Of a stretch of 64,000 nt of DNA, positions 1 to 12,659 are shown piece after piece (the stretch's first letter is position 1; each line of letters begins with the position of its first letter). Under the pieces are notes generated by a model. The model searched no databases. It was not told the DNA's origin and saw only the letters and a list, made by a program, of their open reading frames with translations. The stretch is from contig QEOQ01000519.1 in the NCBI GenBank assembly GCA_010279815.1, positions 737,239-801,238 of the forward strand, given 5' to 3'. This DNA is from Brachionus plicatilis (taxonomy: Eukaryota; Rotifera; Eurotatoria; Ploima; Brachionidae). Position numbers and translations under genes: made by a program.

Positions 1-32
1 TCTTTATTTTACAATAATTTCATTATATGTAG

Positions 33-3000
33 CTGTCAGTCATTAAGTACAGAAAATACTTGTTTATTTGAGATGATATCAGAGACCTTGGATACTACTG
101 CTTTTTTGGTTAACTGTGAATGCAGTGATTATTACGAAGGAACTTATTGTGAAAATATTCGCAATGGTTGTGGAAATGGGAATCCATGCAACATTGTTTC
201 GGATTTTAATCAAACATGTCAACCATTGGAAGTAGAAGAGCAAAAATCAACTAATAGATCATTTAAATGTGAAGGTCCATGTCCTGTTGGCTATGTACAA
301 GATGAGAATGGCGCATGCATTGATGATCTTGAGTGTGATAGAGATCCACCAGTTTGTAAAGATAATTCGACTTGCATTGAAAAAGTGGGAAGTTTTGAAT
401 GTTTGTGTGAAAAAGGATCCTTTTATAGAAATGAAACTTGCCGAAAAATTGATTACTGCAGAACAAGCATAAACAATTGTGACTCTATATGTACTTCCAT
501 TGAAGATGGAGTAGAATGTTCTTGCTATAGTGGATTTTTTTATAACTCTTCAACTAATACTTGCGAGCAAAGTGAGCATTTATCTTTTAATTTTGAAATA
601 ATAAAAAAAATTCTTATTTAAATTTTATTTAACTATATAATTAAATGTTTTAATTTCATTTATTGAAATTTCTAGACAATACTTTTACTGACTGCGAATG
701 CGAACAATTATGTGGAATCGACTCAAACGGTACGATACAATGTTTTTGTAGAAATGGATTTGAGTCCTTAAACAGCACACATTGCACAGGTATTTAATAT
801 GTCAATTAGAGAGATAATTTTATTATTTAAACTTATTCTCAAATTAAGATATTAAGGAATGCCAAATAGACAACGGTGGTTGTCCAGAAACTTGCATTGA
901 AAAAGAGGGTTCATTTGAATGCAGTTGTAGAATTGGGAGGAAATTTAACGAGGAAATCAAGAGTTGTGAAGGTTTTAAATTTTTTAAAAAATTTTCTCAA
1001 AAATTATTCTAAAATGATTTTTTCAATAGAATGTGAACCAGAATTTTATGGTGTTAATTGTAATCAAACATGTAATTGTAGTCTTAATTCCATTAGATGT
1101 GATCCTATATTAGGATGTGTATGCAATGCCGGATTTGAAGGATTGTTTTGCGAGAATGAAATTGACGGATGCGAAGGTAATTTATTTTCCGAAATTGATA
1201 CCAAATATATAGGTACAAAAGTAATTTGTACACAATTCAAAGATTTTATTTCAATTGTATTTATTTATAAACCTGATACCCTGCAGAGCTCCAACTTTAT
1301 ACGGTTAACATTATTCTTAAAGAGAATTTCAAAAGTTTTCAAAAAATTTATCTATTTTTTGTCTAGGTAGTATAGTTTTTATTGTTTTGGGATAATTAGA
1401 TCAAAATAATTGATCTTTTTTTTCCGGGAATCGAATTAAAAAATTCGAATACGACTCATTTAATTCGGAATTTTTAAAGATTTTTGAATTCTCTAGTTTT
1501 CTTAATTTAATAAAAACCTGACCACCAAGGATTTTTGCTATAATAATTTACGCTAGTTAAAGAATTCAAAATGCTTGGCTAATAAAAAATTCGCTATGTA
1601 TAAAGTTTAATTTTCTAGGTTAGTAAAAAACTAAGATAGAAATCTTTTTTTTCTAGGTATTTTTTATTGATTTTTCTAAGTAAATTTAATAAAAATGAAA
1701 GGGAAATAAAAAAAAATGAAATTTTAAATATAAATTGGATTGGTAAAATAAAACTATTGCTTAGCAAATTAAAAATATCCCAAAAAAAATGTCCTTTGTC
1801 TCATAAGAGCTTGCATTGCTTCAGCTGGATGACAAATACAAAGGTTTGTCACCATCATTTTGACTCATCTAATTATTTGTATACTAAATTTCGAGTTTTT
1901 CAAGGCTTAATATTTTTGTATCCTGGTTCACTGATTCATAAAATTTAACTTCGAGACTGTCACTCAAATAATGCAAACATAAATTTTTCAATTGTTTTTT
2001 TATTTAATAATAAACTCAAAATTAATAAAATATTAATAAATTTAAATTATTTTAGTAATAAATTCGCTCTTTTTTTTTAATCGATGACTGAATGAACAAA
2101 ATAACCATAGAGACCCTTTATTACTTTCTTCCTGTTTTAATACAGCCAAGCAATTTAATTTTGTTTTTCTAGCACTTTGATTTTTCTACGTAGCATTTTG
2201 TATTTTTTAACTAGCATTTAAATGTTTGCCAAAGTTTTTCATATAAAAAGAATTTTATATCAGACTTAAATAAGAAAGTTTATATCAAATATCAAACTTT
2301 ATTTTCGCATGAATAAATTCAAGTGAATTACTAATTCTCGGTAGGCCCAGAGCATAAATTTCATTCCACACATTATTTATTTCATTACACCATTGCTCAA
2401 CAAAATATTCTATAATTTTTAATTCCTATTCAATTGACTTTTATTCAATTTTCTTTGAATAAATTTACCGCAAATCGAAAAATTTGGACGTTGAAAATTT
2501 TTTGTATTCGAACGCTATCTCTGAGATCTATTGGGTACTGAGTTAGGCTTGTTGATTTAAAATTTAAGATCAATATTCCGATTGAAGTACCCAACATTTA
2601 AATCTTCGACTTTAGTGAAAAACTTGTTTAATAAAAAAACAATATAAAAAGCTACAACAGATTAACAAGTTGTAGCGCAAACTTTTGCTTGCTTAGATAG
2701 CAATTATCTACGTAATAACAGAAAATTTTAATAATAAAAAAATTTTTGTTTAAATTAGAGCGGGTTCATATCGATTTTATAAAAGCCAAGTAATTCAAAA
2801 TAATTTAGCATATTAATTTTAAAAAAATCGAATTCTTTAAAAAGAAATTAAAATTTAAGAGTATTTTGGTTAATAATTTTTTTAAACTATAATAATTGCC
2901 ATCGTAAATAAATTAACCAATTTAGTAAAAAAATTTTAATCTTTAAAAAAAAAGTTATTTCTATATTTGTAATGCTAAAAAATATAATTTATAAGTTATG

Positions 3001-6000
3001 GTTTAAATCAATAGAACAAAATTTTTTATTTTTGAAACAAAAAAATTTTTAAAAATCTGAAATATGGCGTTTTTTTCATGATTTTTCAAAATTGTATAAA
3101 ATTTTTTTTTAAAATACAAAATAATGCACCTATATATTTTATTATATTATTTTGTCATCAACTTTATGAAAATTTCATCAAGAAAATAAATATATATCAA
3201 TTAAATAAAAATAAACATCAAAATACAGGCACATTTTGAATAATTAAGAAGTAAAGATTCAGTAAAAATTTTTCTATGATTAAATAAAAAAATTATTACC
3301 GTAGACGCGTGTTAAGGACTCTAAGAGTAAAGCCCTAATACAACCTTTTTTCTTTTAGATTTAATAAAATAGTTTCTGTATAATATTAATTAAAATTGAA
3401 TTAGCTAGAAAATACCCTCAAAATGGAATATTTTCAAAAAATGATGCCCAAATTTAACTTTTTCTCTGACAAAAAAAATTGTCTTTATTCTCATAAAAAT
3501 AATTGAAAATTAAAGAAATTGTAGATTTAATTTCGAAAAAGAAAATAAGTTAGATTAATATTTTTTATTAAAGGTAAAATATTTTTTTTAAATTTGAGTT
3601 GGCGATCTTTTTCGCAATAACAAATATTCTTTGATAAGTAAATTGTACGATTCAATTCCATTATTCAACAGAAAAATCGGTTAAATAGAAACCGAACCAA
3701 CCAAAATTTCTATTAATCAAATAAGTTTTAAATAATCTATAAAATCATTAATTTGATGTATAGTTGATTTATTTTAAGAGAAATTAAGTGTAAAATTAGA
3801 AATTTTAATTTTTGATGCAAAATTTCATTAAATGTTTTGTTTTTTTTGCATAATTTTTTTAATTTGATTCATGGAAAAAAAAACTGATGTTAAAAAATAT
3901 TTTATTAAGTTATTTTTTATTTGTTGTAAAAAAATATTATTGATGATAAAAATTTTAATTATGGTCGAAAAATTTTTATTTTGATTAAAGATTTGAATAA
4001 AAATTTGATGCCGAATTCTGATTCATTTGGATACCTGAAAAATGCAAACCCCACATTTTTGACAAAAAGCTTACTCTCTTGAATTTCAAAAATTTAAATC
4101 TTGGTTAAGTCCAATTATAACTCAAAAAATTAGTCTCTTTGTGCTCTTTTTAATGAGGGGTAGCTTTTGCTTTATTTATTTTATTAAGCTCGAAAAAGTA
4201 ACTGGCACCCCTACCATATTATTTTAAATTTTTGTTTATCATAAAAATATTAAGATCATAGTTAACTCGACCAATAAAATTCGACAATAAAAAAATTAAG
4301 ACCTAATTTAATTCGACATGTATTTATTAGACAAAACAAATTCGACCAAAAAAAATCAATTAATCAATTATTTAAAAACAGTAACCCTTTTTGCTAATAA
4401 AAATTCGCTTTTATTTTTTAAATTCAATCAAAAAAGACAAAAATTTAAGATAAGACATTACAATGTTAGGCATTACAATTCAAAATAAACTTTACTAAAA
4501 TTGAGTTAAATGCATTTAAAATTAAAAATCGATTTTATCAATAAATTGAGAAAATATTTTTTTTTAATTATTTTATTTTTTAAATCTGCACAAAAGTATG
4601 CAACATTAAAATTATTTAAATTAATTCAAATATTAATTTTAATATCTAAAGATTTACTCTGTGTATTGAATTGATATTTGGCATTTTCAAAAAATTGGTA
4701 GAAATTTTTTAGTCGAATATTAAAAACGGTATCTCGAATTAATGCACGTCGAATTATTTTATCTCTGATTTTTTAACGTCAAAATTAATTTGTCGAAAAG
4801 TAGCATTACCATGTTTTTTAGGAAATTCTTACGAGTAAAAATTAAATTTCAGCTATGATTTATAGCCATTTTGATTGATCATTGAGATTTTTAGAATTAA
4901 AATTAGAGTTAATTTTAATATATTTAATAAGTAGGTCTTATTGAAAATTTACTAAATCTCTTGACTAATTTCAAATTTTGATAAATCTTAGCTCATATTA
5001 ATTGCTTTTTTTATGATATAAAATTTTTTAAGGTATAAATACAAACGACATTTTAACTTGTGTATCGTCTTATGGAACGCCTAAACTGTCTTGTGAATCA
5101 GGATTTAGACTAAATAATTTTGTTTGTAATGCAATTGATTTATGCATAGAGGAAATTCCTTGTAATTTTGAAGCCAATTGCATCAGCTTGAATGGCACAT
5201 TTATATGTGAATGCCAAAGCGGATTCCGATATAATTACGATAGAGGTGAATGTGAAGATATACAAGAATGTCTGGAAGGTGAAATATGTGGGGAAAATTC
5301 AGATTGCATTGAACTTGCTGGTTCCTATGAGTGTGCATGCAAAAATGGGTACGAAAGTACATCAAGTGATAGCCAAAACCCCAATTGTGTTAGACGAGAT
5401 TTGGAAACTAATCAAAATCCATCAACAGCAGAAGACGTTTCATCGACAAATCTTCAAGCATCATTCAGTACTTCATCAAGTTTATTTTCTAATGCAACTG
5501 TAGCAACATCATCACAATTGTCTTTTTCCTCTTCAAATGTATTGTTATCATCTACCATTTCATCTCCTATTTCCTCATCATCTTCAACTTCAACATTTCC
5601 AAACAATTCATCATTATCTTCAACTTCAACATTTCCAAACAATCCATCATTATCTTCAACTTCAACATTTCCAAACAATCCATCATTATCTTCAACTTCA
5701 ACATTTCCAAACAATTCCTCATCATCTTCAACATTAACAATTCCAAATAATTCCTCATCATCTTCAAATATTCCAAATAATTCCTCATCACCTTTTATTA
5801 CAACAACAGCAACTCTCTCCATTTCATCAACTTTAAAACCTACAAGTCCAGAATCAACGACATTAGATTTCCCTCAATCAAATAATCTGACTACTATAGA
5901 TATAATAAATTCAACTTTGTCTTCTGAATTAACAACTTCCTCAAAAAATTTGAATTCAGTTGAATCATCTATATCTACATTGACACCAACTCTTCTTACA

Positions 6001-6629
6001 AAATTCAGAATTATTCTTGAAAAAATTATAAAACTGACTTCATCACAAAAAAGATCTTTAATAGTTGGCGATACAAATTTGACCAATTTAGAAACAGAAC
6101 TTATTAAAACGATTCCTAATTCAATCTTTAAAGGCTACCAGTAACTTTTTATTTTTTTTTAATTTAAAAATTTAAGTATTATTCAAGGGAATCAATTGAT
6201 ATTTTTATCGATGCAAACATTACTACTGAGCTTAATGATAAAAATGAAATAGGTTCATTCATTCAAAATGTTAGCGGAAAATTAAATGAAAACGAAGACA
6301 GTTTTAAAACAGTTGTTCCTGAATTTACTTTGTCTATCGAAGAAAATTTTGGAGTAAAAGGTAAAGATAAATTAAAAAAAATTTATTTCAAATCGATTTT
6401 AATTTAACAATAAGTCTTTCAAATAAATGCGGATGGAACTGAGCAAGAAATAGATATTACAACGGAAGAAACTAGTTTAAATAGTAGTATTGCTACAAAT
6501 AATCCAGAAACGATTTCAACAACAACGTTATCTTCATCCGAAAATTCAGCTAATTATATTCCATATAAAACTGGACTTTTTTTGATTTTAAAATTGTATA
6601 TCATTCATTTTTTTATGATAAAACAGTAA
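33..6629 (+). CDS. Multi-EGF, mucin-like cell-surface protein (3' part of gene)
   Basis: Exons 33-571, 676-789, 849-971, 1030-1176, 5033-6140, 6188-6360 and 6415-6629; the first begins after a TAG acceptor, so the gene starts upstream of the window. About eight EGF-like modules are visible by cysteine spacing; some, for example the one starting DIKECQIDNGGC, have the calcium-binding pattern. The three small EGF exons are all flanked by phase-1 introns, the classic EGF exon-shuffling phase. After the last EGF comes a Ser/Thr/Asn/Pro-rich stretch with 12-residue repeats, probably O-glycosylated, then about 110 residues that could be a SEA-like domain (weak). The protein ends in a hydrophobic tail (LFLILKLYIIHFFMIKQ) after a small-residue stretch, suggesting a GPI-anchor signal or terminal membrane anchor. 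Likely role: adhesion or receptor at the cell surface; the ligand is unknown. The structure is well supported; an orthologue name is not. Confidence 0.85.
1177..5032 (+). other. Large (3.9 kb) intron of the EGF protein gene
   Basis: A canonical GT donor at 1177 and TTAAG acceptor ending at 5032 keep phase 1 on both sides. This intron is roughly 70 times longer than its neighbours (47-104 bases). The content is A/T-rich and low in complexity, and I recognise no complete element in it. A short open stretch on the minus strand near 2340-2430 looks faintly protein-like but has stops on either side. Confidence 0.75.
5581..5724 (+). repeat. 36-base tandem repeat encoding a Ser/Thr mucin-like block
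   Basis: Four in-frame 36-base units starting at 5581, 5617, 5653 and 5689 encode the 12-residue unit SSTSTFPNNPSL with slight variation. They sit between the EGF modules and the C-terminal domain of the surface protein. Further degenerate S/N/P-rich units follow to about 5790. Confidence 0.9.
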
Positions 6630-6883
6630 AATATAATTTAAAAATGGTCTAATTTTAAGTAAAATTAGAATTTGATTTATTAGTTTTTTAAAAAAATTGT
6701 TCAAAAATCAATTATCATATATTTAATTTATTTTAATAATATATTTATATAAATTAATTAATTTCTTAGTTAAAATTTTCAGAATTTTGAAAATAAAATT
6801 ATAAACTATTTTCATTTTAAAATTTAAATTTTTATTTCTTATTCTCTTAATTCATAATTTCCTAAAAAACCTTTCAAGTTTTT

Positions 6884-7560
6884 ATGATATTTTTAAATTT
6901 ACATGAAATTTCTCCTAATGTATTTCAATTACTCGAAACGGTGTTATTAGATGATGGAAATTTCGAAACAGTAACTCGTTCAGTAATTGATACTTTGGTA
7001 AAGATTGGAGTAAAGTTTCATGATGTCCTTGCTTTTATTTCCGATAACGCGTCATATATGATTAAAGCATTTAAATCTTGTCTCAAAACAATTTTACCTA
7101 ATTGCACTCATGTCATTTGTTATGCGCACATTAGCTTCAAAATTCGAGAAACAGGATTTTAAAACAACCAATTCAATTATTTTTGATTTGTAATTGTGGT
7201 TAGTTGGTCAATTTAATTATTATAAAAATCAATTAAGACAGAAGTTTTTTACAGATGCTCAATTAAAGCTTAAAAAGTACTTTATAAATGGTTCGGAACC
7301 AGCGATGGAACCTTTTAATTATGCTGGAATATATGACCGGTTTCAAATTTTTTTTCTTTCCAAGGAATTGCAAGAATTTACTCTTTCAGAGAACTCTGAG
7401 GAATGATAAATTTATTTTTGAATTAAGTTCCGAGTAGGACGAAATAATCTTTGAAGATTTCGATCTAGAAAAATTGTGGTTAAGTCAAACGACTTGATTA
7501 TCAAAAATGTTTGAAATTGTTTGTTGGTAAAATACTATCCAGTTCGTGAAATTCTGACTG
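6884..7560 (+). pseudogene. hAT-like (BED/DUF659-type) transposase remnant
   Basis: Two broken open stretches (6884-7162 and about 7188-7406) resemble the central part of hAT-family transposases. The first contains SDNASYMIKAF followed by NCTHVICYAHI, the usual layout of the conserved Asp and the C-x-AH segment in these proteins. The second continues in a different frame, and weak similarity to the C-terminal dimerisation region (LWLSQTT, LSKMF) carries on to about 7560 with stops. No start, no N-terminal zinc finger and no inverted repeats were found, so this is a decayed fragment. The family call rests on remembered motif patterns only. Confidence 0.55.
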
Positions 7561-7735
7561 GATTTTATTATTATATAATATATCTCTGAAAATAAAAAAT
7601 TGGGTTAGATGATTATTTTCAAAATATTACTGAAGATACAAAAATAACTAATATTTTTTTTATTTTAACTTTACAGAAGATTAATTTGAAGGATCTTTAC
7701 GAGAACCATTAGACGACGTCATAATAGCTCTGGAC

Positions 7736-7850
7736 CAGAGTTGTTTTTAAGTCACAAGTCTTAAGTCAAGTCAATGACTTAAAATTTTTTTTTATTTTTA
7801 TCAAAAAAAAGTCCCACCAAAGACTTTTTTTTCTAAAATAAACGGGCTGC
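7736..7850 (+). repeat. Left end of a CAGAGTTG/AAGTC-type MITE
   Basis: Starts CAGAGTTGTTTTTAAGTCAC and continues with overlapping AAGTC/GACTT motifs. It matches the ends of copies at 25050, 52981, 55214 and 62298. The right end is not recognisable, so this copy is probably truncated or interrupted. Confidence 0.6.
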
Positions 7851-8037
7851 CAAAAAAAAGGTAAAAAAATAAAAATTTAAATCAATTTAATATATTTATT
7901 ATTTAAAAAAAAATAGTTTTATAATTAAAAAAAAAAATTTATTTAAAAATTAAAATAAAAAAAAAAAGAAAAAAAAATTTAAGATAAAAAAATTTATTTA
8001 AAAATTAAAAATATAAAAAAAAGAAGAAAAAAAATTT

Positions 8038-8066
8038 ACTAGTAGTCCAGAGTCTGGACTACTAGT
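8038..8066. repeat. Perfect 14-base palindrome with a 1-base centre
   Basis: ACTAGTAGTCCAGA is followed by one G and then its exact reverse complement. It stands out in A/T-rich DNA just right of the MITE end at 7736. It may be the centre of a foldback element whose outer arms have decayed; no function is assigned. Confidence 0.8.
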
Positions 8067-8774
8067 AAGATATTAATTTTTTATTTTTTTTTAATTGCAT
8101 ACTAAATATATACTTTTTTCAAATTGTAAAACTCAATACTTAAGTTAAATAAATTAAAATTTTTGTAAAATTTATCTAATTAAATTTTGCATTTTGTCGC
8201 ATTTATTGACAAAAAAAAATGCATTTTTGGTCGTACAATCAATTGCAACTTCTTTTGCAATTTGTACATCTATAATTAGCAAATTCCATTTGCAGTTTTG
8301 CCAACTCATGCTGAATTTTGCGTAATGTTCGTGACTTACAAGTCATAGACATTTATTTTAAGGAACGTTAAGAAAATTTGTTTGAAATTTTCAAAAATAT
8401 GAAAGTATCCTATAGTTATACAAGTGTGGTTTAAGTATCAATTTTCTTCATCAGACTTAACAGATTTCATAAATAATATTATTGATTTTGGTTTTATATT
8501 TTTTTTCTTTTGCAATTTTTAAACAATTATGATAAAAATTTAACTAAAATTTTTATTCATTTTGCTGATGTTTTGTTTAGTTTTATTTTTATTAAATAAC
8601 AGTTAAAGTAAAAAGTCCAAAGAAAAGCTACAAGTCCGTTCACTTTCTAAATTCAAATTTAAACTGTAAATTAAAAATTAAAAAATTAATTCAAATGAAT
8701 TTGTAATAACTTTATTTTAAAAAATAACAAAAAAACTAAAATATTTTTTAAAAACGTTTTATCAACAAAAAATT

Positions 8775-9564
8775 TTAGTTGCCAAAGTTCATGCTAAATC
8801 TTGGCAAAAATTGTCCTTGTTGACTTAAATAAGAATTTGGATAGATATGCTTTGAGTTGCTGAGCAAAATATTGTCACTATTTGGGTATAAAGAGTCTAT
8901 TCTGCTGCTTCTCATTCGATCATTGCCTCTGTGTCTATTTCTGCGGCCTTCAACCCGCCGCTTTCTTTCTTCAGGCCTTGGACCAATGCATCTCATGCTG
9001 CAGCGAACTCGACAACACTTTTTGTCAAAGTCACAATCAAAATCTGTAGCGCAAATTTCTTTTATTTCGGTACAGTTTAAATTTGCATCAACTTTTGGGC
9101 ATTCCAAAGTAACTTGAATTTCTTCTTCCTGTTCCAAGTCATTTTTTTTTCTCTGTGCATCAGAAAGATCTTGATCGACACAGGCAGTCGAACAACCTGA
9201 TTTACAGCAAATCTGCAACTTGTCACAGTCACTATCACTTCCACATTCGGAGGCGCACTCTTCGCTCTCCAAGTTAACAGGACAAACTGGCAAGGGTTTT
9301 TCTTTAAAAAATGGTCTTCGACCAGGCGCCTGTCTCTCGGGTTCTATTTCTTTTTGAAACCTAAATCGCGGACCAAATTGAGGCGATGGAAGCATTGGCG
9401 CTGGGAGCATCGGTCCATAGTCCATTCCAAGTCCAAAGCCAGTCCCAAAAATGGCTGCAAATTAGTTTTAACTTTTAAATTGGCTTAAAAATAAGTTTAA
9501 AACTTAAGCTACCTGAAGCTTCCGCAAGAAGAGCTAAAAGGCCTACTATAACTAGATATTTCAT
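8775..9564 (-). CDS. Secreted double WAP (four-disulfide core) protein
   Basis: Complement of 9513-9564 and 8775-9454, giving 243 residues. Exon 1 encodes only the signal peptide MKYLVIVGLLALLAEAS; the 58-base phase-1 intron falls right after it. A G/M/P-rich spacer (GPMLPAPMLPSP) leads to two cysteine-rich units with the WAP arrangement of eight cysteines, including paired CC: one from CPVNLESEEC to CSTACV and one from CPKVDANLNC to CSMRCI. A basic, Arg-rich tail with Asn/Ser follows. WAP proteins are typically secreted protease inhibitors, antimicrobials or matrix components, and the sequence alone cannot decide which. It opens divergently from the acyltransferase gene about 350 bases away. 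A TATA-like CTATTTAAAA lies upstream. The start is the only Met giving a signal peptide. Confidence 0.85.
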
Positions 9565-9918
9565 GTTTTAAAAATTTGTTTTAAAGATTTAGTGATTTTT
9601 TTTTTAAATCATTTTTTAAATAGGATTTAAGTTGAAGGTTTTTTTGATTTTAGATTTAAATTTAGCCAAAGCTTGGATTTTCTTTCATGTTGTTTTGTCA
9701 AATAGATCTGTTCTAGTCGCTTTTTCTATTCTCTATTATGCTAAACATAATCATTATTAAGAAGAGTAAAATAATATGAAAAAAATCCTGCACTGCATTT
9801 GAAATAATTTCTCGAAAAATTAATAAATACTAAAGCAAAAGATCATATTCATAATTATTTTTTTAAATCGATATAACTTTATTATTCACGCTTTTACTTC
9901 AAAAAAAAAAGTTCAGAA

Positions 9919-11193
9919 ATGTCGTCAGATAGCTTGCCTATACCTGACGACTTGGTTCAGCCTGTGCCCATCTCATCAACCACATTTTTTTTAACAGCAG
10001 CTTTAATTTGGTCAACACTGTTCTATACCAAAAATCCGCTCCAATATTACCTAAAATATGTCACCTACGCTTTAATTGTGATCGTAGTCGCTACATTCAC
10101 AATTTTTTTGTGTTTGCTTAGGCCTTGTGACGCAAGGAATGTGGCGTAAGTGGCACACTATCAGAAACTTTGACTTGACTTATTTTTTCCAAGGGTTGTA
10201 GCCAAAGTTCTTAGCTTCTTTTTTCAAATTTTTCAAATTGACATACAACTTGAGAATAGCAAGTACTTTCAGAGCAAAGAGCCATTTATTTTAGTTTGTA
10301 ATCACCAGAGCTCACTTGATTTTTTAAGTAAACATTTTTGGCTTAATAACTCAATTAAAACTAAATGATTTTTTTTCACAGCAATGATGAAAGTTTGGCC
10401 AGGAGGCAATTGCACACCATTGGCAAAAAAAGAGCTCTTCTATTCAGGACCATTTGGCTTGGCTATTTGGCTGTGTGGAATTACTTTCATTGATCGGCTA
10501 AATCCGCAAAAAGCCCGAGGAACCATTGACAAATTGGCAAAAAAAATCAATGATGAAAATGTAAGGATATTTTAAAAAAATTTTGATATTCTATTTAAAA
10601 TTTCTGCTAGCTAAGAGTTTGGATTTATCCAGAGGGAACGCGGAGTCCAAGCACCAATTTGCTTCCATTCAAAAAAGGCGCATTTCATCTGGCCATTCAA
10701 GCCCAAGTTATTTTGAAATAAAAAATAAAATATTAATTCTAAAAAAAAATTTATTTAATTAAAGATCCCAATCATTTGTGTAGTGACTTCTTCTTATTCT
10801 AATTTTTATCACAAGAGAGAGAAAAAGTTCGACTTTGGAGGCAAAGTAAAAGTCCGTGTTCTGCCGCCTTTCAACACCACTGGAATGACTTTGGACTCAG
10901 TTGGCCAGCTGACTAAGCATCTTCAAGACCTTATGCAGAGAGAGTTTGACTTGCTGAACAAAGAAATTGGTCTAGAACAAAAATACTACATCAAGGCTAA
11001 ATCTAATGAAGAAACAAATGAAAAAACACATGATGTAACTAGAACGTTTGTTCAGGACTTGGACTATACTCAAATTAGTGATGTGACACAAATGAACAGT
11101 TTAATTAGTCAGACTGATTTGACGAGTCAACTCCAAAATGATAGTAACAATAATTCGGTTACAGAAGATGATACAGGCAAAAAAGTCAATTGA
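9919..11193 (+). CDS. AGPAT: 1-acyl-sn-glycerol-3-phosphate acyltransferase (AGPAT1/2-like)
   Basis: Exons 9919-10145, 10194-10327, 10382-10560, 10611-10706 and 10765-11193 give 354 residues. The enzyme moves an acyl group from acyl-CoA to lysophosphatidic acid, making phosphatidic acid in the ER membrane. Two hydrophobic segments lie near residues 20-35 and 48-68. The acyltransferase motifs are in order: NHQSSLD (112-118, catalytic His and Asp), GITFIDR (153-159), YPEGTR (186-191, phosphate binding), then IPII (213-216). The segment [16 protein letters not shown] matches the family C-terminus. The tail of about 70 residues rich in Asn, Thr, Ser and Asp goes beyond animal AGPAT1 (about 280 residues). 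An AATAAA lies near 11365. All junctions are GT-AG and in frame. Which paralogue (1 or 2) is not resolved. Confidence 0.93.
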
Positions 11194-12659
11194 AAATCTT
11201 ATTTACAATCACACTATGAATATTTGCTAATTATTTTTAGTTATTCAACTCAAATTTTGATTTTAAACATTTTGTTATTAAAAGATAGTAAATAGAACGT
11301 TATGTCGGAAATTTTTCATTTGAATTATTTTTTTTTGATATTGGTATTTATGATTAATTTTTAATAAAATGACAATAGAAAAGTTTTTATTATTTTAAAA
11401 GTCTACTTTTGTAATATGTCTAGTTGTAAAATTTATTATAAATTTGTTTATGTAAAATTTATTTTTTCAAGATTTGCATGAAAAATGACTAGTTTAAAAA
11501 AATTATTTGACCAGACTCTCACAGCTAACTCAATATTAGGGTTCAGATCAAATGGACCAAATCTTTTTGCTAAAAATTATAAAAAAAATCATTTATTTTT
11601 CCGTTCTTTGTCTTACAGTTGTCTAAAATTTTTTTTTTTTAATATTAATTAATTAATTTTTATTTAATGTTATCAAAACAAATTAGAAAAAAGTTAACGA
11701 TTATACAAAACTGCCCTAGCTCATTCCAAAACTATCATTGAAATAAAAATAAATATATCGGGGTTCCAAAAGGCTTTAATCCTATTGAGATCATATTATG
11801 AACTATTTATAATTATTTTTAAATTTTTTGAATTTAATTTAAAAGTTAGATCGAAATTTCGTATATCTTCTATTAAATTTGGTTTAATTTTTGTGTTTGA
11901 ATTGCAAAATGTATTCAATGTTGAATAAGTGCGATGTTTCAAATAAAAAAATAATTTTAAGTTAATATTGTAAGCATGAAAATTTTTTGTTTTTTTTTTT
12001 TAATTTTGGCTTAGGGTTTGTGATATGATGATCTTTAAGATAATGTTTATAGTTTAAAATCTTATCTACGCTATGTTTTCCATTTTTTATAAATTTAGTT
12101 TTTGTTAAATGCATCAAACTAACGTCCATTATCACTAAAGTCAAAATTTATAAAGAAAAGAACAAAGTTTTTATTATTATTAGTATTAAAAAAATAATAA
12201 TTCAATTGATAAAAAAAATAATTAAATAAAAAATTCAAAGTTATTCTGAAGGAGCATTAGCTCGGCACCGATAAACAAATAAATAAAAAAATTATTTAAA
12301 AGTTAAAAAAGAATTTTCAATATTTTTTTAAAATTTCCAAATAAAAATTCAACTCATTCTATTTCACTAGAGAGTTTAATTTCAAGTATGAAAATGCTTG
12401 CAATATTAACTTAAAATTATTATTTTAATCTAAAACTGAAAAAATATTTCAAAATGAAAAAATTCTATGTTAATTTAAGAAATTTTTTTGGTTTTCGAAG
12501 ATTCAATTTTGGTAGAGTTCCTGTGCGTGGATTCGTGATTAGGAATTAAAGATTTTATATTATTAATTTTTTTATTTAATTGAATTAGCCTCCTATTAAA
12601 AGAATTATATTTTAGAATAATTAAAAAATAAATTAGTATATGTTTAAAAGATTTAAAAA

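Larger units (their letters stand above)
6630..8774. other. Intergenic, repeat-rich
   Basis: Between the EGF gene and the WAP gene. Apart from the hAT-like remnant, the MITE end at 7736 and the palindrome at 8038, this is A/T homopolymer-rich DNA. An AATAAA at about 6790 could be a poly(A) signal for the EGF gene. No further gene seen. Confidence 0.6.

Noticed and set aside
1667..1948. 93-codon open frame in the EGF intron
   Set aside because: Not EGF-like, no consistent splice phase, composition as expected for A/T-rich intron.
2340..2430. About 30 codons on the minus strand reading like protein (EYFVEQWCNEINNVWNEIYAL, split by position)
   Set aside because: Stops on both sides and no family match; may be a relic in the EGF intron but cannot be supported.
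5454..5822. Minus-strand Glu/Asp repeat open frame
   Set aside because: Mirror of the Ser/Thr mucin repeat of the plus-strand EGF protein.
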